Assembly: GCA_030824175.1 (NCBI GenBank)
Contig: JAVBYH010000394.1
Span: 1-10,671 of the forward strand
DNA from: Bacteroidota bacterium
GTDB lineage: Bacteria > Bacteroidota > Ignavibacteria > UBA10030 > UBA8401
DNA: 10,671 nt
Reading direction: 5' to 3'
The notes beneath the pieces are model-generated. The model worked only from the letters and a program-made list of their open reading frames with translations, was not told where the DNA came from and searched no databases. Made by a program: the position numbers and the translations under genes. This document shows positions 6,574-10,671 of this stretch, in pieces; the stretch's first letter is position 1; each line of letters opens with the position of its first letter.

Positions 6574-7332
6574 TCAACAGTCCATCGCCTCGCTGTGTTC
6601 GCGCTGAATCGCCTTGATCTTCTTCTGCATGACCGCCTCGATCGTGCGTGTGTCTTCAACTCCCTTGAATCGCTCATACATCACGTTGGACAGCTCGACG
6701 AGTGATTTGCTGATCAGGGAGATGAGATTGTACTCCTGCTTCATCTCGACGTTGGCCTTGTCCAGATATTTCTTGCCTTCGTTGCTGATGAATGCTTCCA
6801 GTTCATGCCCGCGTTCCTCGATGTTCAGGGAGATCACGGACAGGTTGGTGTTGACGATGTGTGCGATGGAGGTGACTGTGTCGCGGAGCATCTCGAGCGA
6901 CGGGAGCTGCTTGACCTTCTCTTTTTCGAGGTGCGCGCGCGACTCCTGATCCCTGCGGAAGAGGTAGCGTTCGTAGACGCCGTCGATGACAATGGGGACG
7001 TGATTGTATTCGAAATAATCTTTTCTGATGTAATCGTACGCGCCGAGTTTGAGCGCCTTTGCCGCGACGCTTTCCATTCCCGGTCCGGTCAGCAGGATCA
7101 CCGGCACATCGTTCTTTTGATCGCGGATCCATTGCAGCACGTTCAGCCCGGTCATCTCGGGCATGGCGTGGTCGAGCAGTACGACGTCGTACCGGTTCCG
7201 CGTGAACAGTCCCATGGACTCGGCTCCCGTGGCGCAAACATCCACGACATACCCCTGTGTCGTCAGCGTTTGCTGAAATGTGTGACGAAACGATTCTTCG
7301 TCATCTATTAAAAGCAGATGAAGTGTTGGCAT
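6574..7332 (-). CDS. Response regulator with C-terminal DHp-like helical domain and no ATPase domain
   Basis: This is a 252-residue protein. Residues 1 to about 122 form a receiver with D10-D11, phosphoacceptor D54 (VVLLD54HAMP), T82 and K104. The rest (about 125-250) is helical and charged. It contains S155-I-A-H158-I-V-N161-T-N-L-S-V-I, which lines up with the H-box of histidine kinases (AHEINNPL). The acidic residue after His is Ile here, and no HATPase domain follows. The protein may be a phosphotransfer or docking partner rather than a kinase. It follows the hybrid kinase gene on the same strand, 94 bases away, and is likely its partner. The start is uncertain: the ATG at 7332 begins the first beta strand but has only a weak binding site. 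In-frame ATG 7347 and TTG 7401 are alternatives that would add 5 or 23 residues. Confidence 0.85.
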   Translation of the reverse strand: MPTLHLLLIDDEESFRHTFQQTLTTQGYVVDVCATGAESMGLFTRNRYDVVLLDHAMPEMTGLNVLQWIRDQKNDVPVILLTGPGMESVAAKALKLGAYDYIRKDYFEYNHVPIVIDGVYERYLFRRDQESRAHLEKEKVKQLPSLEMLRDTVTSIAHIVNTNLSVISLNIEERGHELEAFISNEGKKYLDKANVEMKQEYNLISLISKSLVELSNVMYERFKGVEDTRTIEAVMQKKIKAIQREHSEAMDC

Positions 7333-7374
7333 GGCCGTTATCGTCATTTGAAAAAAATGGTGATTGTTGACGAT

Positions 7375-7406
7375 AAAAAATACTGAGATTCGGTTCACCA
7401 AACAAA
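7375..7406 (-). promoter_or_regulatory. Candidate promoter for the receiver/DHp-like gene
   Basis: On the minus strand TTTG (7406-7403), 20 bases, then TATTTTTT (7382-7375) reproduces the layout seen before the secreted-protein gene. It resembles the Bacteroidota -33/-7 promoter (TTTG, TAnnTTTG). Transcription would start near 7367, about 35 bases before the 7332 start, which supports that start over 7401. The palindrome at 7407-7440 ends exactly at the upstream edge of this element, a natural place for an activator or repressor. This is a motif match only. Confidence 0.35.
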
Positions 7407-7440
7407 TTAGAACTTTCTAATATGAATTAGAAAGTTCTAA
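7407..7440. repeat. 34-base perfect palindrome made of two TTAGAA-N2-TTCTAA dyads
   Basis: The left arm TTAGAACTTTCTAA (7407-7420) and right arm TTAGAAAGTTCTAA (7427-7440) are exact reverse complements around TATGAA. One more pair (7421/7426) gives a 15-base stem with a four-base loop. Each arm is itself a dyad, TTAGAA-N2-TTCTAA, and the two centres are 20 bases apart, about two helical turns. The right arm covers the last four codons and stop of the hybrid kinase. The left arm borders the candidate promoter of the next gene. A tandem operator for a dimeric regulator fits best. An intrinsic terminator is a weaker reading: the minus-strand stem is followed by TTTGTTTGG, but the stem has only three GC pairs. 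Confidence 0.8.
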
Positions 7441-10400
7441 CGCCGTCATCCTCTTCAACCGTTGCATCCAGGGGCAAGGTGATGAAGAAGGAAGTGCCTT
7501 TCTTCGGCTGGCTTTCGACGCTGATCGTGCCGCCGTGGAGCTCGATGATCCATTTAACGAGTGTCAGCCCGAGTCCGATGCCGTCGGTCTTGTAGAGATC
7601 ATCTCCGGCACGGTAGTATGCGTCGAAAATCTTCTGCACCTTGTCGGGCGGAATGCCTTCGCCCGTGTCCTCGAAATAGAGCCTGACGATGCCGTTGTCG
7701 ACCGTGTACCCGAATCGTATCTGACGGTGTGTCGGCGTGTGTTTGAGCGCGTTATCCAGAAGATTGAAGAGCACCTGCCGGAGCCTCGGGACATCTGCCT
7801 GGATGAACACCTTGGGGCATTTTTTCAGGACGATCGTGATATCCTTCGGCCTGGTTAAAAAGAGCGCCTCGTCGTAGAATTCCTGGATCATCGTATGCAT
7901 CGGCGTCCTGACGAGCTTCAGCGCGAACGTGCCGGCCTGCATCTTGCTCAGGTTCAGCAGATCGCCCACGACATTGGTGAGGCTGAGCATCTCGTCGTAC
8001 ACCGAGGCGATGGACTCGCGCAGTTTTTTCGGCGTCATGCCGGGGGAGAGCGAGTTCTCGAGCTGGTTGCGTATGACGGCGAGGGGCGTGCGGAGCTCGT
8101 GGGCGGCAAGTGTCGAAAATTTCAGGGCGTTCGTCATCGACGTCCGGAGCGCCGCTTCGGCTTCCTTGCGCACCTTGATGTTTCGCGCCGATGCCAAAAA
8201 ATATTCGGCTTCGCCGAATTCCATGCGGTTGATCGTCACTTCCACCGGAATCTCCTCGCCTGCCTTCGTGACGGCGGTAATTTCCGCGGTGAACGAGGAT
8301 TCGCCGCGCCGTTCGCATTCGCGCCATCGTTCCCACAAGCGTTCGATGGACGAATGCGGATCGATCTGCCCGATCGAGCGGCCGAGAAGCTCCTCGCGCG
8401 TGTAGCCGAGCGCCTTGCAAGCGGCACGGTTCACGTACGTGAACGCACCCGTGTTGCTGATCCAGAACACTGCGTCCGAGGCGTGGTCCACCGAGAACTG
8501 CGTGAGCTGCAGAGAATGCTCCGCGCGCTTGCGTTCGCTGATGTCCTGAAGGATGCCTTCGTAGTGCGTGATCGACCCTTCGGCGTCGCGCACGATCTTC
8601 AGCCGGCTGTTGATCCACCGCGTTTCACCCGTCTTGCACAGGATCCTGAAATCGGTGTGAAGCTGGTGCATGCCGCGTCGCGCATAGTCGGCGATCGTAT
8701 CGAGCACGACCGGGAGGTCGTCGGGATGGATCACGGAGAGGAACGAGATGGCGCCGGACATCAGCTCGTTCTGCGTGTAACCGAAAATCGTGATATTGTT
8801 CGAGACGTATTCGACAGGAAGGTTGTGTGCCGGCTTCCAGATGAAGACGATCGTTTCCATGTTCTCGATGACGAGGTTCGCCCTTCGCATCTGGTCGATC
8901 GAGCGTCGGCGATCCGTGATGTCGCGGTTGATGCCGACGAGCCCAATGATCGCGCCCTCCTTGTCGTGCAGGGGGTATTTCGACACGAGGACCGAGCGTT
9001 CGATCAATCCGGTTTCATCATGGTACTTGTTTCGTTCCGCGTTCAGCAGGGGGATGCCCGTTGCGACGATGCGGTGTTCGTCGCGCAGCGTCTGCTCCGC
9101 GTCGGCCGTATTGAAGATCTCCGGATCGGTCTTGCCGAGCATATCGTCTACGCATGTCAGGCCGCACATGCGGATCGATGTCTGGTTCGCGAGGATGACC
9201 CGGCACTGCCTGTCCTTCACATACACCTCGTCCGGGATGGCCTCGATGATTGTGCGCAGGAGGTTGCGTTCCCTCTGCAGCTCATCCTCGATATGTTTCC
9301 GTTCCGTGAAATCGAAGGCGACCCCCAGCGTGCCGATGATGGCATGCTGCGTGTCGCGCAGCGGTTCCACGTGCGCCTGGAAGGCGTGTCCCGCGATGGA
9401 CATCTCATAATTGACGGATTCTCCCAGCAGCGCGCGCCTGTGCGCCGCAACCGGCGCAAAGCGGGGATCGTCCGTGTTGAAAAATTCCTGTATGGCGCGT
9501 CCGTCGAGCTGGTGGGGGGCGACGCCGATGGCGCCGAAGCCGACGCCTTGTGTCGATGTGAAATGGAGCGTCAGGTCTGTCGTCCATACCTGTGCCGGGA
9601 GCTGCGTAACGAGGAGCCGGTAGCGTTCTTCGCTCCGTCGGAGGGCGTCCTCCGCGCGTTTCCGCTCGGTGATATCGCGCAGGATGACGGTAAAATACGT
9701 CCGGCCTCCCGACGCCGTCTTGGAGATCGATGCCTCGAACACGAATTCGCCTGCTGCGTTGGCGGCGGACGCGGTTCGCGTCATGACGCCGGTGAAGCGG
9801 TGAGAGGCGTTGCCGGTTCCGGCGAACATCTCTATATTATTTTCGTGTGCATCGGCTATCGATGCCGGTAAAAAATTCCTGAGGGGCCGGCCGATGGCGT
9901 CTTTCGCCGTGCAGCCGAACATTTCCTCGGCCGAGGCGTTGAAGAGTACAATGGTATGGTCTTCGTCCGTTGTGATGATCGCGTCCATGGCAGATTCGAT
10001 GACGCTTGCGAGCTGTGCCTGGCTGTTCCGCTCCTTCTCTTCCGCTTCGCGGCGCGAGGTGATGTCGCGGGAACCGAAGACGATGCCGATCATCTCGCCG
10101 CCGGCGTTCCGCACGCAGTTGCAGTCCGTTTCAAGCCACACGTACCTTCCGCTGCGGTGGCGGAAACGGAGCTCGAACGTGCTCCGCGTGCAGTGCGAAC
10201 GCGCCTCCTCGATCCGGAGACCGACTGCCGGCGCGTCGTCCGGATGGGCATACCCGAGGTACGGCGTGCCGACGAGCTCATCGCTGTCGTACCCGAGCAC
10301 ATGCCTGTGCGACGGGCTGACGTACCGGAACAGGCCCGCCTCGTCGGTCTGGCTCACGATGTCCAACATGTTGTCGGTGAGCAGGCGCAGCCTGCGTTCG

Positions 10401-10671
10401 TTCTGCCGGAGTTTCTTCTCCATGCCGTGTTTGTAGAGCGCCATCTCGATTGTCGTATGGAGCTCTTTTGGCTCGAACGGCTTGAGCAGGTAACCGTACG
10501 GCGTCGTTTCCCTCGCGCGCTGCAGCGTCGTGTCGTCCGAGAACGCGGAAATGAAAATGATGGGGATGTCGTGGCGGAGTGTGACCTGTTCGGCGATCTC
10601 GATGCCGTCGATCGCCCCGTCCAGCTTGATGTCCATCAGGATGAGGTCGGGATGCGTCTGCGCGATCGCGC
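7427..10671 (-). CDS. Hybrid sensor kinase: receiver, six PAS domains, HisKA, HATPase (partial, runs off right edge)
   Basis: The frame is open to the window end and the N-terminus is missing. The Met at 10636 is not the start: the codons before it read P-D-L-I-L-M-D, the phosphoacceptor strand of a receiver domain. Numbering from that Met, the rest of the receiver ends near 70, with D2, S30 and K52 in YLLKPF. Six PAS/PAC units follow at about 78-195, 205-325, 335-447, 455-575, 585-702 and 712-825. Most end in a DIT/DIS-E/S-R-K/R linker. HisKA has H846 in AAH846ELRTPL. The ATPase domain has N962 (LLDN962ALKHTP), D990-T-G-E-G and G1019-I-G-L-G-L. No membrane segment is visible, so it should sense in the cytoplasm. 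Phosphate could pass to the receiver protein encoded next. The signal sensed is unknown. Confidence 0.93.
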   Translation of the reverse strand, partial: AIAQTHPDLILMDIKLDGAIDGIEIAEQVTLRHDIPIIFISAFSDDTTLQRARETTPYGYLLKPFEPKELHTTIEMALYKHGMEKKLRQNERRLRLLTDNMLDIVSQTDEAGLFRYVSPSHRHVLGYDSDELVGTPYLGYAHPDDAPAVGLRIEEARSHCTRSTFELRFRHRSGRYVWLETDCNCVRNAGGEMIGIVFGSRDITSRREAEEKERNSQAQLASVIESAMDAIITTDEDHTIVLFNASAEEMFGCTAKDAIGRPLRNFLPASIADAHENNIEMFAGTGNASHRFTGVMTRTASAANAAGEFVFEASISKTASGGRTYFTVILRDITERKRAEDALRRSEERYRLLVTQLPAQVWTTDLTLHFTSTQGVGFGAIGVAPHQLDGRAIQEFFNTDDPRFAPVAAHRRALLGESVNYEMSIAGHAFQAHVEPLRDTQHAIIGTLGVAFDFTERKHIEDELQRERNLLRTIIEAIPDEVYVKDRQCRVILANQTSIRMCGLTCVDDMLGKTDPEIFNTADAEQTLRDEHRIVATGIPLLNAERNKYHDETGLIERSVLVSKYPLHDKEGAIIGLVGINRDITDRRRSIDQMRRANLVIENMETIVFIWKPAHNLPVEYVSNNITIFGYTQNELMSGAISFLSVIHPDDLPVVLDTIADYARRGMHQLHTDFRILCKTGETRWINSRLKIVRDAEGSITHYEGILQDISERKRAEHSLQLTQFSVDHASDAVFWISNTGAFTYVNRAACKALGYTREELLGRSIGQIDPHSSIERLWERWRECERRGESSFTAEITAVTKAGEEIPVEVTINRMEFGEAEYFLASARNIKVRKEAEAALRTSMTNALKFSTLAAHELRTPLAVIRNQLENSLSPGMTPKKLRESIASVYDEMLSLTNVVGDLLNLSKMQAGTFALKLVRTPMHTMIQEFYDEALFLTRPKDITIVLKKCPKVFIQADVPRLRQVLFNLLDNALKHTPTHRQIRFGYTVDNGIVRLYFEDTGEGIPPDKVQKIFDAYYRAGDDLYKTDGIGLGLTLVKWIIELHGGTISVESQPKKGTSFFITLPLDATVEEDDGVRTF

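Noticed and set aside
7895..9871. Plus-strand frame of 658 codons opposite the hybrid kinase
   Set aside because: It is antisense to a gene with clear PAS, HisKA and HATPase motifs. Its product has no recognisable domain, and long antisense frames are common in GC-rich genes.

Overview
The window looks like a bacterial chromosome segment of moderately high GC. Most genes have clear Shine-Dalgarno sequences, and coding is dense on both strands. Three things suggest the FCB/Bacteroidota-Chlorobi side (Ignavibacteria or Kapabacteria-like lineages): a secreted choice-of-anchor-type protein, a very PAS-rich soluble hybrid kinase, and two upstream regions with a -33/-7-like layout (TTTG or a near match, 20 bases, TATTTTTT). 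This is an inference from style, not an identification. No RNA gene, insertion sequence or CRISPR array was seen, and no gene-free stretch exceeds 300 bases.

Left part (1-841, minus strand): the first 280 codons of a secreted protein with a signal peptide and beta-rich domains. It runs off the left edge. A 214-base divergent intergenic region (842-1055) separates it from the next operon and carries a promoter candidate in each direction.

Middle part (1056-4952, plus strand): a tight four-gene operon. It encodes a LamG-VanZ membrane protein, a NAD synthase family protein (NadE-like, ATP-pyrophosphatase fold), a small acyl carrier protein and an AMP-forming acyl ligase. The ligase and carrier protein form an obvious activate-and-load pair. 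The NadE-like gene overlaps the VanZ gene by 47 bases, which suggests it serves this pathway rather than, or as well as, general NAD supply. After a minus-strand single-domain response regulator (4963-5331) comes a non-hydrolysing UDP-GlcNAc 2-epimerase (wecB type, 5395-6558). That gene points to surface polysaccharide or glycan synthesis as the setting.

Right part (6574-10671, minus strand): a two-component module. A hybrid kinase (receiver, six PAS domains, HisKA, HATPase) runs off the right edge. Downstream of it in the same direction is a receiver protein whose C-terminal half resembles a kinase DHp helix pair without its acidic residue and without an ATPase domain. A perfect 34-base palindrome, built of two TTAGAA-N2-TTCTAA dyads, sits over the kinase stop codon, just upstream of the receiver gene. 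It is the most striking non-coding signal in the window.

The most unusual points are the NadE/ACP/ligase/VanZ-LamG operon, the receiver plus degenerate-DHp protein, and the tandem palindrome.
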